Assembly: GCA_018242525.1 (NCBI GenBank)
Contig: JAFEBS010000015.1
Location: 27,330 to 91,329, forward strand
Direction: 5' to 3'
DNA from: Planctomycetota bacterium
Lineage (GTDB): Bacteria > Planctomycetota > Planctomycetia > Planctomycetales > Planctomycetaceae
DNA: 64,000 nt
Below, piece after piece: positions 1 to 9,100 of the stretch. The notes beneath the pieces were generated by a model. The model made no database searches. It saw only the letters and a program-made list of their open reading frames with translations, and was not told the origin of the DNA. Position 1 is the stretch's first letter; each line of letters opens with the position of its first letter. Position numbers and translations under genes: made by a program.

Positions 1-11
1 GGCACCCCAAT

Positions 12-1526
12 TTGAAACAGGCGACGGCCCTCCCGCCGACCGGTCGAGCAGTCGGCGTTGACCTGACAGCACGTGCCCGGCGGATACTCGGCTGGTTCGT
101 GATTTCCGTCGTGTTGCTGCTGGCGCGACCGGTACCAGCAGTCGCTCAAGCCAGACCATCGGCACCTGGCGACGTCGAATGGCACTTTCGCCACGAACTG
201 TTTCAGATGTTGCTCGAAGAACGCGGATTGACCGTTGAAACATCGCTCGAAGCGGCGCTGGCGTCTCCCCGGGAATCCATTCTGGTGGTACTCGGCACAC
301 TGGATCGGAAACAGGTCGATTCGGGAAAGCTGATTCCGTTCGCCACCGGAGGTGGGCGAGTCTTGCTGGCTTCAGACCGCGCTGGCCGAATGGGTCCGGC
401 GGTCAGTTTCGTGGCGGGTCCGATCACAGCCACCAACCAGTCGACGCAATATCAGCAGCTTCCTGATTGCCTGCGCGTGACGGAACTGGTCGAGACGCAT
501 CCTGTCATGGAAGGTGTCCATGAAATCATCGTGAACCGATCTGGCTGGCTCTCTTTGCTGCCGGAGCATTTGATGAATTGGCAGGTGATCGCGACTGTCC
601 CTGAGACCTGCAAACCACAGCGCAGCCGTGGTGAACCATTGATTGCTGTCAGTCAGATCAGCCGTCCGGGCGCGGGATCCATGATCATCGCCGCCGATCC
701 CAGCCTCTTCACAAACAGTATGATGTGGCACGGTGATAATGCGATCCTGGCAATTCGGATCAGCGAGGAATTGTGTCGGGGCAAAAAGTCAAAGCTCGTA
801 TTTATCGTCGATGGCCAACCACTGCCCAGTTACCGGCAAAGCCCATTGCTGGATGAGTCAACTCAGCCGGTACCACCGGTGCCCCCGCCCCCTCCGCAGT
901 CCAGGCCGCGATTGCCCGGTCCGCCACCGAAGCCGACCTGGGAACAACGATTGCGTGTGGCCAACGCGGTAATCGAGCATGTCGAGGAATCCAATATCCA
1001 CAACGAAGCGCTGATCGATAATCCGCGTTATCCGAATCATCGACTTTATCCCCGCGCGATTCTCCTGATCCTGGCCGTCCTCACGGCGATCTGGCTGCTG
1101 TCCAAGTTGCGGCAATCGGCCAGCGTACGACCGGGGGAGCCCGCACCGCGTGAGATGAAAACTGCCAAACGAATGTCCGCCGATACGGCGGGCTCGGCCC
1201 GCAACTACGCGTCGATTGCCCAATCGCTGGCGCGGGAATTGTGCCGTGAATTGACTGGATCACCCGTACCCCGTGACTGGCACGACCAATTGTCGGATCC
1301 CGACAGTCATCCCACTCTGGCCACCCTCACGAACGCCCAACGGAATGACCTGGAGGCCATCGTTGAACTTGCCACCGACCGGAACATCGCCCATATTTCA
1401 GCCAGTCAACTGCGACGCTATGGTTCCATGATTCTGCAGCTTCGCTCTGTCCATCGCAGCTCCGCCTTGACCGCAGGTTCGGACTTACGCACTTCCGACA
1501 CGACATCACTCCTCTCAGCAAAGTAA
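12..1526 (+). CDS. DUF4350-like exported/membrane protein (5' end uncertain)
   Basis: First gene of an operon with MoxR and DUF58 genes, the setting in which DUF4350 proteins are usually found; the family has no firm biochemical role but is linked to envelope or stress functions. The product of about 504 residues has a hydrophobic N-terminal segment ending in an Ala-rich cleavage-like site (residues 28-46), a soluble domain, a proline-rich stretch near residues 285-312 and a second membrane segment near residues 345-362, then a roughly 140-residue cytoplasmic-like tail. The start given is a TTG with no visible Shine-Dalgarno. The frame is open to the left edge, so the true start could lie outside the window. 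It ends 8 bases before the MoxR gene. The family call is by context and overall architecture. Confidence 0.7.
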   Translation: MKQATALPPTGRAVGVDLTARARRILGWFVISVVLLLARPVPAVAQARPSAPGDVEWHFRHELFQMLLEERGLTVETSLEAALASPRESILVVLGTLDRKQVDSGKLIPFATGGGRVLLASDRAGRMGPAVSFVAGPITATNQSTQYQQLPDCLRVTELVETHPVMEGVHEIIVNRSGWLSLLPEHLMNWQVIATVPETCKPQRSRGEPLIAVSQISRPGAGSMIIAADPSLFTNSMMWHGDNAILAIRISEELCRGKKSKLVFIVDGQPLPSYRQSPLLDESTQPVPPVPPPPPQSRPRLPGPPPKPTWEQRLRVANAVIEHVEESNIHNEALIDNPRYPNHRLYPRAILLILAVLTAIWLLSKLRQSASVRPGEPAPREMKTAKRMSADTAGSARNYASIAQSLARELCRELTGSPVPRDWHDQLSDPDSHPTLATLTNAQRNDLEAIVELATDRNIAHISASQLRRYGSMILQLRSVHRSSALTAGSDLRTSDTTSLLSAK

Positions 1527-1534
1527 CCTGATTC

Positions 1535-2521
1535 GTGACATCCACCAGCTTTAACTCGACCGCCACGAATTCGGCCGCCAATCCACCACTGTCACAGCGA
1601 GTCAGTGACCTTCGTTCGCGAACTCAACGCGCTGTTGAACAGGTTGTGGTTGGCATGAACGACGTCACCGATCAGATGCTCATGGCGCTGCTGGCGGGCG
1701 GGCATGTGCTGCTGGAAGGGGTTCCCGGCACCGCCAAGACGACTTTGTGCCGCACCTTCTCGATCGTGCTGGGAATTCATTTTGAACGCGTCCAGTTCAC
1801 GCCTGACCTGCTTCCATCGGACGTGACGGGAACCCAGGTCCTCGATCAGCGAACCAGCGATTTCGTGCTGCGCAAGGGACCGATCTTCTGCCAGTTGCTG
1901 CTGGCCGACGAATTGAATCGCGCACCCGCCCGAACTCAGTCGTCGCTGCTGGAGGGGATGCAGGAACGGCAGGTGACGATCGAAGGCAAGACCTTGCGGT
2001 TGCCCGAGCCATTCATGGTGCTGGCCACTCAGAATCCGATTGAACAGGAAGGGGTCTATCGTCTGCCGGAAGCCCAACTGGACCGCTTTCTGTTCCGGAT
2101 TCAAGTCGGCTATCCGCAACGGGACCAGGAGATCGACATGCTGGCGCTGCATAGTCGGCCTACGTTTCAGTCCGTGGCGGTGACGACGGTGGAAGAGATC
2201 ATCGGCATTCAACGTCAGGTGGATTCCGTGTTCAGTTCCCGTGAGCTGCAGGAGTACATCATCGACCTGGTCCGCAAGAGTCGGCAGCATCCGGATCTCG
2301 CCCTGGGGGCCAGTCCGCGGGCTGCCATCAATCTGCTGAAGGCGGGACGGGTTCACGCATTGCTCTGCGGGCGCGATTTCCTTACGCATGAAGATGTTCA
2401 GGCGATCTGCCTCCCTGTGCTCGCTCACCGCCTGATCATTCGTCCCGAGTCCGAAATGGACGGCCGGACGATCGTTGAGATTGTGAAGCAGTTGATTCAA
2501 TCGATTCCCGTTCTGCAGTAG
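1535..2521 (+). CDS. MoxR-family AAA+ ATPase
   Basis: A 328-residue MoxR/RavA-type AAA+ ATPase, a family of chaperone-like ATPases that act on partner proteins, usually in operons with DUF58 and VWA proteins. Walker A is GVPGTAKT at about residues 62-69 and Walker B is LLLADE with the Asp-Glu pair at 125-126. The sensor-1-like ATQNPIEQEG follows, and the C-terminal lid domain has the usual ASPRA motif. Length fits the family. The start is a GTG 8 bases after the previous stop, and the DUF58 gene follows closely, so the genes are probably cotranscribed. No VWA (BatA/BatB-like) partner is visible here. Confidence 0.93.
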   Translation: MTSTSFNSTATNSAANPPLSQRVSDLRSRTQRAVEQVVVGMNDVTDQMLMALLAGGHVLLEGVPGTAKTTLCRTFSIVLGIHFERVQFTPDLLPSDVTGTQVLDQRTSDFVLRKGPIFCQLLLADELNRAPARTQSSLLEGMQERQVTIEGKTLRLPEPFMVLATQNPIEQEGVYRLPEAQLDRFLFRIQVGYPQRDQEIDMLALHSRPTFQSVAVTTVEEIIGIQRQVDSVFSSRELQEYIIDLVRKSRQHPDLALGASPRAAINLLKAGRVHALLCGRDFLTHEDVQAICLPVLAHRLIIRPESEMDGRTIVEIVKQLIQSIPVLQ

Positions 2522-2615
2522 TTGCCCGTGGATGAAGGGGGCTGACCGGTCTGACCATTTGGAGTGCAATAGATTCACGTTGAATCCCTTTTTCCGCGGG
2601 CTGTCAGGAGCGACG

Positions 2616-4352
2616 ATGACCACTCAAGGCCTGTCATTGATGCTTCCCGCACTGGTGGGGTTGCTGCTGGGAGTGGTGCGGGGACAGACCGAACTGGCAT
2701 TACTGTCGTTGTCGGTGCTGGTCTGGATGGTCGCCGAATGGTCCCTGTTCACATGGCGGGTCTGGTTTGAGTTGCCACGCATTGAGATCGAACGAACCGT
2801 CAACGGCCGCCGTGAAGCGAGGGGCCTGTTGTGGGCGGGCCGCACAGTGACGGTCCATATTCAGGTCACAATGACCAGAGGCACCAATCGGCTCGGTGCC
2901 AGTCTGGGGCCCACGGTCCTGTTTCGTGATGTGATGCCTGACAACATGGAAGTCCTGTCCAGCAATGGCGAATGGGACGGGAATCAGTTTGCACTGCGGA
3001 CACGAAGTTCCAGCGTGTCGTTTGGCTATACCGCTCGAGTTCGCGCGGCAGGGTTGGTCGAGTTGCCCGGTGTTCGGGTCTCAGTTCAGGATGGACAGGG
3101 ATTCTTCCTCGCCGAACGTTTCCTCCGACTGCCGCAGTCGTTTCGAGTCCTGCCTGCGTTTGCGGATGCCGGGGATGCACGGCCACTGGTCAAGCGGACG
3201 AACGCGATTCCGCAGCATGGGATTCATCGCCTGCAACGCTCCGGGATGGGCTCGGAATTGCTGGAATTGCGGGACTACGTCGCCGGGGATCCGCCAAAGT
3301 CGATCGCCTGGAAAGTGTCCGCACGTCGCGGCAAGTTGATGACCCGCCAATACGAATCGGAAGTCCCGGTGCGAGTTCAGTTGTTCATCGATGGCTCGAT
3401 CGGAACGCGGATTGGGGGATACGGCCGTCGTTTACTGGATCAGATGCTGTACGTGGGGGCCAGTGTCGCACGGTCGGCGATTTCCGTCGGCGATCCCGTG
3501 GGGGCGACCCTGCTGGACGAGCGGGATATCACGCGGTTACCGCCGCTGGCCGGGGAACGTGGTTTTCATCGATTGCTCGAAGCCATGGCCGAGTTTTCCG
3601 CGGACCTCGCTCCCCCGCCGGTACCGCTGTCACCCGCGCTGCTGCAGATGGCGTTGAAACATGCCGCCGATCGCCATCCGGAATTACTGGATCGTCGAGT
3701 GAACCAAACGCCCGCGACACTGTTCCCCATCCTGCCGTTCAGTCGACGGAGATTTCGTCAACGTTGCCTGTTGGCCGGAGTCATGACGGAAGTCTTCCAG
3801 TTGTCAAACACGGACAACATCGGGTTGATCCACGATGACGGGCTGATGGCCAGGTACGCGCAGCGATTCCTGATGCGGTGCGGCCTGTCCTGGATGGAAC
3901 CGGTCGTGGTCCCGCGCGGTTCCAGCGCGTGGATCGGATTGCGGATGGAAACGCTGGCGGATGCCCTGGTGAGGGGGGTCACTCACGCACGTGATAATGA
4001 AGTATTTGTCGTTTTTGCCGAACTTCACGAGTGTGTGCCGGGACTGTCGACATTGCTCCCGGCGGTGAAGATGGCCCTGGGGCGACATCATCGAGTGGCG
4101 TTTGTCTGCCCGTCGCCAACATTCCGGCGTCCCACTCCCTCATCGACGGATCCCCAATCCGATTCGGTGGATGATCTGGTGGCAGCCGCCGAACAGATTC
4201 GGACCCGGGATCTGATCCTTCGACTTCAGCGGGAATTGCGCCGCATCGGCGCAACCGTCACCTGCTCTGGAGAAAAGGAGGCGGTCCAGATGATCCTGTC
4301 CGAAATGGAACTGGCTCGAACCGGACGACTGAGTCCCGCAGGAGCACATTGA
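2616..4352 (+). CDS. DUF58 domain-containing membrane protein
   Basis: A 578-residue DUF58 protein, the usual partner of MoxR ATPases. Two adjacent N-terminal membrane segments (about residues 8-50) are followed by a beta-rich region and the DUF58 signature ELLELRDYVAGDPPKSIAWK, then a VWA-like fold begins at VRVQLFIDGS. The ATG at 2616 is preferred over an upstream in-frame ATG at 2532 because AGGAG lies 6 bases before it and the protein then begins directly with the membrane hairpin. The stop overlaps the next start in a TGATG junction, indicating translational coupling. The exact function of DUF58 proteins is unknown. The C-terminal extension after the DUF58 core is longer than usual. Confidence 0.9.
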   Translation: MTTQGLSLMLPALVGLLLGVVRGQTELALLSLSVLVWMVAEWSLFTWRVWFELPRIEIERTVNGRREARGLLWAGRTVTVHIQVTMTRGTNRLGASLGPTVLFRDVMPDNMEVLSSNGEWDGNQFALRTRSSSVSFGYTARVRAAGLVELPGVRVSVQDGQGFFLAERFLRLPQSFRVLPAFADAGDARPLVKRTNAIPQHGIHRLQRSGMGSELLELRDYVAGDPPKSIAWKVSARRGKLMTRQYESEVPVRVQLFIDGSIGTRIGGYGRRLLDQMLYVGASVARSAISVGDPVGATLLDERDITRLPPLAGERGFHRLLEAMAEFSADLAPPPVPLSPALLQMALKHAADRHPELLDRRVNQTPATLFPILPFSRRRFRQRCLLAGVMTEVFQLSNTDNIGLIHDDGLMARYAQRFLMRCGLSWMEPVVVPRGSSAWIGLRMETLADALVRGVTHARDNEVFVVFAELHECVPGLSTLLPAVKMALGRHHRVAFVCPSPTFRRPTPSSTDPQSDSVDDLVAAAEQIRTRDLILRLQRELRRIGATVTCSGEKEAVQMILSEMELARTGRLSPAGAH

Positions 4353-5185
4353 TGACCAACGAAGATCTGCCCCCCTGGAATAATCGACCTCCCACGCTGC
4401 CCGCGTGGAACACTGCGCTCGCGGACAGCGGGGCGGTGTCAGAAACCGGTTCGCACGCGGCCGTCGATGCAGCGTCGGAAATCGTGAACAGCCTGCTGCG
4501 CCTCGTGGTCGTCACGGTTCTGGTCGGCGCGCTGCTGATACCCGAGGTGGAACTTCATGCCAGCTTCAAGGTGTTGATGATTGCCTTGCTGCTGATTCTG
4601 ATCGGCCGCACGACGGCCGCACCGTTGCTGGTCGCATTTCAAACGGTTCTCTACTTTCGGCCTCCTCATCATGATCGGTGGGCCGATCTGCCGGGCTCGT
4701 GCCTGTTTGTGATCACGGTGATGGGGTTGCTGATGTTCCTGAGCCGGGATCGAACGCTGAGGTGGATCGTCAGACAGTCCGTGGTGGACCTGTGGAAAAC
4801 CGTGTTCAAGAATCCCGGATCGGCGATGTCGACCACCAGGTTCCCAACCCGCTCCGAACCCCCGGGCTCATTCCTGCGCATGATCGTGTGCCAGGCGATC
4901 TGCGTGGCGATCGCACAATTTGTGCTGTTGCTATTCCCTCTGCGCGAATCCGGCCTGGCTGCGTCTGGTGAAGCGACCTCGCACATTCGGACCACGGTGG
5001 CGACGCTGGCCTTCCCACTGACCATCTTTGTCGCTGTTGTGGTCGTGCTGTCCGAACTCGGGTGGCGCCGGTTGTCAGCACCACAGGCGTCGCTTTATCT
5101 GAGGTCGACATTCATGAGCCTGATGTACGCGGATCTGCGCATGGTGGTGCTGCGACGTCTCAGGCTGCGGCATCGCAAGAAATAG
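4352..5185 (+). CDS. Polytopic membrane protein of the MoxR-DUF58 operon
   Basis: A 277-residue protein with about five hydrophobic segments: two near residues 50-90, one near 110-125, one near 175-195 and one near 215-235. It starts at an ATG overlapping the DUF58 stop by one base. I do not recognise the family. Its position as fourth gene in a MoxR-DUF58 operon suggests a membrane partner of that complex, where transglutaminase-like or other membrane proteins are often found. No transglutaminase Cys-His-Asp signature is visible. Confidence 0.75.
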   Translation: MTNEDLPPWNNRPPTLPAWNTALADSGAVSETGSHAAVDAASEIVNSLLRLVVVTVLVGALLIPEVELHASFKVLMIALLLILIGRTTAAPLLVAFQTVLYFRPPHHDRWADLPGSCLFVITVMGLLMFLSRDRTLRWIVRQSVVDLWKTVFKNPGSAMSTTRFPTRSEPPGSFLRMIVCQAICVAIAQFVLLLFPLRESGLAASGEATSHIRTTVATLAFPLTIFVAVVVVLSELGWRRLSAPQASLYLRSTFMSLMYADLRMVVLRRLRLRHRKK

Positions 5186-5261
5186 CAGACGATTTCAGCG
5201 CCCGCAACCAGATTCAAGTGAAACAATTTGACCTTCTATCCCTTCGACAGGATCACACACC

Positions 5262-5489
5262 ATGTTCTGGTTCCGAGAAATCGCTGGTTGGTCCCTGGTA
5301 GTCTTCGCCCTCGTCATGCTTTATACAGGCTTGGGATATGTCACCAACCTTGAACGTCCCAAAGTGGTGGAAGCGACTGCCATCATGTTCGCGGCACTCG
5401 GCGTGATGCGCGCCGGAATCATGCTGATCCGCCTGTCGACCGCAGCGAGGATCTGCCAGACAGACCGAACTGGACCGCGCGCCGTTTAG
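5262..5489 (+). CDS. Small two-helix membrane protein
   Basis: A 75-residue protein with two clear hydrophobic helices (residues 8-27 and 39-57) joined by a short polar loop NLERPKVVEA. A weak Shine-Dalgarno (AGGAT) lies about 10 bases upstream of the ATG. It follows the membrane gene of the MoxR operon by 76 bases and could be cotranscribed. No family recognised. It looks real because of its helix-loop-helix pattern and clean start, but short length limits certainty. Confidence 0.6.
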   Translation: MFWFREIAGWSLVVFALVMLYTGLGYVTNLERPKVVEATAIMFAALGVMRAGIMLIRLSTAARICQTDRTGPRAV

Positions 5490-5639
5490 TGTCGCGTACC
5501 TGAAATTCTGCACCTGAAACGGTCACAAAAACGACCGCCGCGGATTGCTCCCTCCGAACGCGACACAGTTCTGGCGCCCGCATACACCCACATGCTGGAT
5601 TGTTGAGCCGGGTGAGCCGCCTCCTTGATTCTGAAACCA

Positions 5640-5684
5640 TTGACGCGGCGTCGACAATTGAATATGTTGACGCCGTGTCGACAA
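5640..5684 (+). promoter_or_regulatory. Promoter with two BlaI-type operator-like repeats
   Basis: A -35 box TTGACG (5640-5645) and a -10 box TATGTT (5663-5668) are separated by 17 bases. Two 18-bp direct repeats, 5640-5657 and 5667-5684, match at 16 of 18 positions and follow the pattern TTGACG...TCGACAA. They have dyad character (TTGnCG...CGnCAA). One repeat covers the -35 and the other begins inside the -10, so a bound repressor would block RNA polymerase. The obvious candidate is the BlaI-like protein encoded 30 bases downstream, by analogy with autoregulated BlaI/MecI systems. Confidence 0.6.
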
Positions 5685-5713
5685 GAACAGGGTTCAGCAG
5701 GAGCGTCCCGGGA

Positions 5714-6121
5714 ATGGCAGAATCTCAGCGACAACCGATGAGTGATGCGGAACGGGAAGTTCTCAAGGTGCTGTGGGACCATGGGCCGCTCGCCGTGCGG
5801 GATGTCCTGGCGAAGATTGTCGAGGCAGGACAGGAATGGTCGCGGTCCACGGTGATCACGCTGCTGCAGCGCCTGGAAAAAAAGGGGTATGTGCTCAGCG
5901 ACAAGAGCCAGTTTGCATTTGTCTTTCGGGCGGTGGTCTCACGCGAGGACGAAATGCGGGCCCGCATGAACGATCTGGCCAGTGAATTGTGCAATGGCGA
6001 AGCGTTGCCACTGGTCCTGGCATTCACCGAAAAGCACCGGTTTGCCCCGGAAGAATTGGCCCGGTTCCGCCAGATGATCGATTCGATCGAAGCGCGGAGC
6101 GGAAAGCGCGGTGCGAAATGA
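5714..6121 (+). CDS. BlaI/MecI/CopY-family transcriptional repressor
   Basis: A 135-residue winged-helix repressor of the penicillinase-repressor family. The N-terminus reads MSDAEREVLKVLWDHGPLAV, the wing helix region WSRSTVITLLQRLEKKGYV is typical, and the C-terminal half is a dimerisation segment of the usual length. The ATG at 5714 is preferred over an upstream TTG in the same frame at 5600, because the upstream part would run through the promoter. Its TGA overlaps the BlaR1-like gene (ATGA), a standard blaI-blaR arrangement. It probably represses its own operon through the repeats just upstream and is released when the partner protease cleaves it. Nothing nearby is a beta-lactamase. Confidence 0.93.
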   Translation: MAESQRQPMSDAEREVLKVLWDHGPLAVRDVLAKIVEAGQEWSRSTVITLLQRLEKKGYVLSDKSQFAFVFRAVVSREDEMRARMNDLASELCNGEALPLVLAFTEKHRFAPEELARFRQMIDSIEARSGKRGAK

Positions 6122-9100
6122 GCGCGGCACTTTGGTATCTGGCTTGGAACTCCGTCACCGTGGCGTTGCTGGTCCCGCTGGCTCTTGGGACCGTTCATTT
6201 GTTCCGTGATCGACCGGCCGTGCAGCACGCGGTCTGGTTGCTGTTGCTGCTGAAGTTTGTGACCCCTCCGCTGATTGCCTGGCCTTGGGGAATCGATCTG
6301 GTGCCGGTCAACACCCGGGCCGTGCCAGAACCTGTTGCGGGTGTTGCTCCGCGTGAAGCCAGCATCGACCCGGAAATAGCGAGTCCAACAGCAGATTTCG
6401 ACGATCTGCCCCTCGCGACGCAGTCAGTAGAACCAGTCACACCGATTCCATCCGCCGCTGTCGCACCACAACCGCCGCCTGTGGACTGGGTCGGTACGCT
6501 GTCATCAACCTTGATGGCCGTCTGGTTGACGGGTGCGGCCGTCAGCCTGGGTTGGCAGTTGCGATCGATCTGGCGACAGGCACGCCTGGTTCGCAGTGGC
6601 AGAGCGATTCCATCGGAACTCAACCGGGAAATTGCATCCGCAGCCGTCCTGCTGGGGATCGCGCCGCCCCGGACGGTTCAAGTCAGGGGAGTCGTCTCGC
6701 CGTTCATCTGGTGTTGGGGTGGAACCCGGCTGGTCTGGCCCGAGTCACTGATCGGGCCAGACGACCTTGTTCGCTTCCGCGGGATCATCGCTCACGAATT
6801 GGCGCATCTGCGACGGCGAGATCACTGGATCGCGTGGCTGGAACTGGGTGTGGGCATCGTCTGGTGGTGGAATCCGCTCTTCTGGTTCGTCCGGCGTCGA
6901 TTGCGGGAAACCGCCGAGATGGCGTGCGATGCAATGGCGATCGCGACCAACCCCGACGGTCGGCGCGACTATGCCGAACTGTTGCTGGAACTGTCGGCGG
7001 GATTTCATCAGCGGATTCCCACGGCGCTGGCAGTCGGTGCAGGATCGCTGGCGTCGTTTGAGCGACGCTTCCGAATGATCCTGTCGGACCGGGTTTCCGG
7101 CCGGGTCTCGTCGCAGGGAGTTGCCGCGATCATCGGACTCGCGCTGCTGGCGCTGCCGCACTGGTCGCTGGTCCATTCCGCACCCATCTCGGAACCGGGT
7201 GATCAGGTTGTCCAACCGGAAACCAAATTAGCGTCCGATGTCCCCCAGGCTGGTCAAAGCGATCCACCTTCCGAGGCCGGGCCGTCGAGCGTCACTCAGG
7301 AAGTGGAACCGCTCGATTTGAAAGACGAAAACGGCTGGGGCCTCGTCGAAGTTCCCGGACAGGTCGTCGATCCGAACGGGAAGCCGGTTGCCGGAGCCAT
7401 GGTTTTTCGGCACGGATATCAAATCAAGAAGCCGGCCCTGGTGGCGAAGACGGATTCGGACGGCCGATTCAAGTTTCAATCCACGCGTCAACTCGGTCCG
7501 AAGCGACAACCGGATGATCCCGAGTCCGTGAAACGAATGAGGACATTTCCGTCCGGGGTCACGTTGCCGGTGATCGAGTACCCTCGAACGGACGCCGAGG
7601 AGATTGACCAAATCAAGAACTGGCTGCTGGCAGCGAAGCCAGGCAACGGGTTCGGCTATTTGAGTCCTGGCGATGGCGTAACGCTGCAGTTGGCACCCGA
7701 CATCCCAGTGACCGGCCGCGTCACCGATCAGGCAGGTCGGCCTCTCGCCGGCGCCCGGGTGCGGGTGCGCGATGTGTTCTGGCCCCTGCGCGCCGGCGAT
7801 CCATTGAATGCGCTGGCCGACCGGCGCAGCCGTCGTCCCGTCCCGCCAGCATCCCAGGAGCAAGGGCTGGAGCCGTGGCTGGCGGCCGTCCGCCGGGCGG
7901 TGAACATGAATGAATACATCGCGGCGCGGGAATACCTGAGCGGACTGATTCAATTCAATTCTCTGGGAGATAAGCCCAGCGTCTACGCTCCGTTGATTCC
8001 GGCGGAGACAAGTGATAACGACGGGCGGTTTTTGCTCCGTGGAATCGGGGCAGAACGGGTGGCCGAGTTGTACATCGACGGTGTCACCGACAAGGCATCG
8101 AGCTTGGTCGTGGTCGTCACCCGGCCACTCGACGAGCCAGTTTTAGTCGCCAACCACTCGCAAGCGGTCAAACAGTTCATCGCGAACAACAGAGCAGATC
8201 TCGCTGTTTATGGAGCGACGTTCGAAACGTCGCTCGCTGCCGGTCGGACGATTGCAGGAGTGGTGACGGACCGTGCGACCGGCCTGCCCGTGGAGGGAGC
8301 GAGAGTGATCGGTCCCAACCTGACCTGGCTGGAGTATCCCGGGTTTGATCGTTTTTTCGCGACAACGGATGCCGAAGGGTATTACCGGATTGAAGGGTTC
8401 CCCCTGCGGACGAGCGAACGGTTTGTCGTGGATGTCCCGAACGACTCCCCACTCTTCGGTCGGACCGTGAACCTGAAGATCGAGGCTGGCTTCGGCCCGC
8501 AGGTGGCGGATTTCTCCCTGGCAAAAGGAGTCTGGATCACGGGGAAAGTCGTCGACGACGCCACCGGCCAGGGGCTTGATGGAGAAACCATTGAGTACCA
8601 CGTGTTCAAAGACAATCCTCATCTGCAAAAGGATCTGGCAGACGGCATCGCCCCCCAGTTCGGTCGGAGCCAGACTACGGAACGGGCCGACAATGCCGGC
8701 AACTTCCGCATCCGGGGTTACCCCGGACGGGGAATCGTCACCGCAGGAGGAGGCAACACTTTCCTGTATGGGATCGGCGTCGAAGCGATCAAGGGGCTTA
8801 AGCAGGAAGAATTCCTGGAATCACTCTATGGCAACGTTGGATTCAGTCCGTACCTTCGCAATACGACCATCGAAGTGAACATTCCGGAAGGGAACGATCC
8901 GTTCAATTGCGTGGTGCGGCTCAAGCGGGGCAAGAGTCGCCAGGTCCATGTGGTGGGGCCGGATGGTGAGCCGCAGTCCACGATCGAAGCCAGTGGACTG
9001 GCGAATCAGATTCAGAACCCGATCTCGGAAGTCTCCACCAGTGACTTCACGGTGACGAATCTGTATCCCGGAGAAAGTCGCGAAGTCGTGGCCCGATACG

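Noticed and set aside
1592-2623. 343-codon antisense frame over the MoxR gene
   Set aside because: Shadow frame: the MoxR product on the plus strand has complete AAA+ motifs.
5600-5713. N-terminal extension of the BlaI-like repressor
   Set aside because: It would be encoded by the promoter and operator repeats; BlaI proteins normally begin close to the helix-turn-helix.
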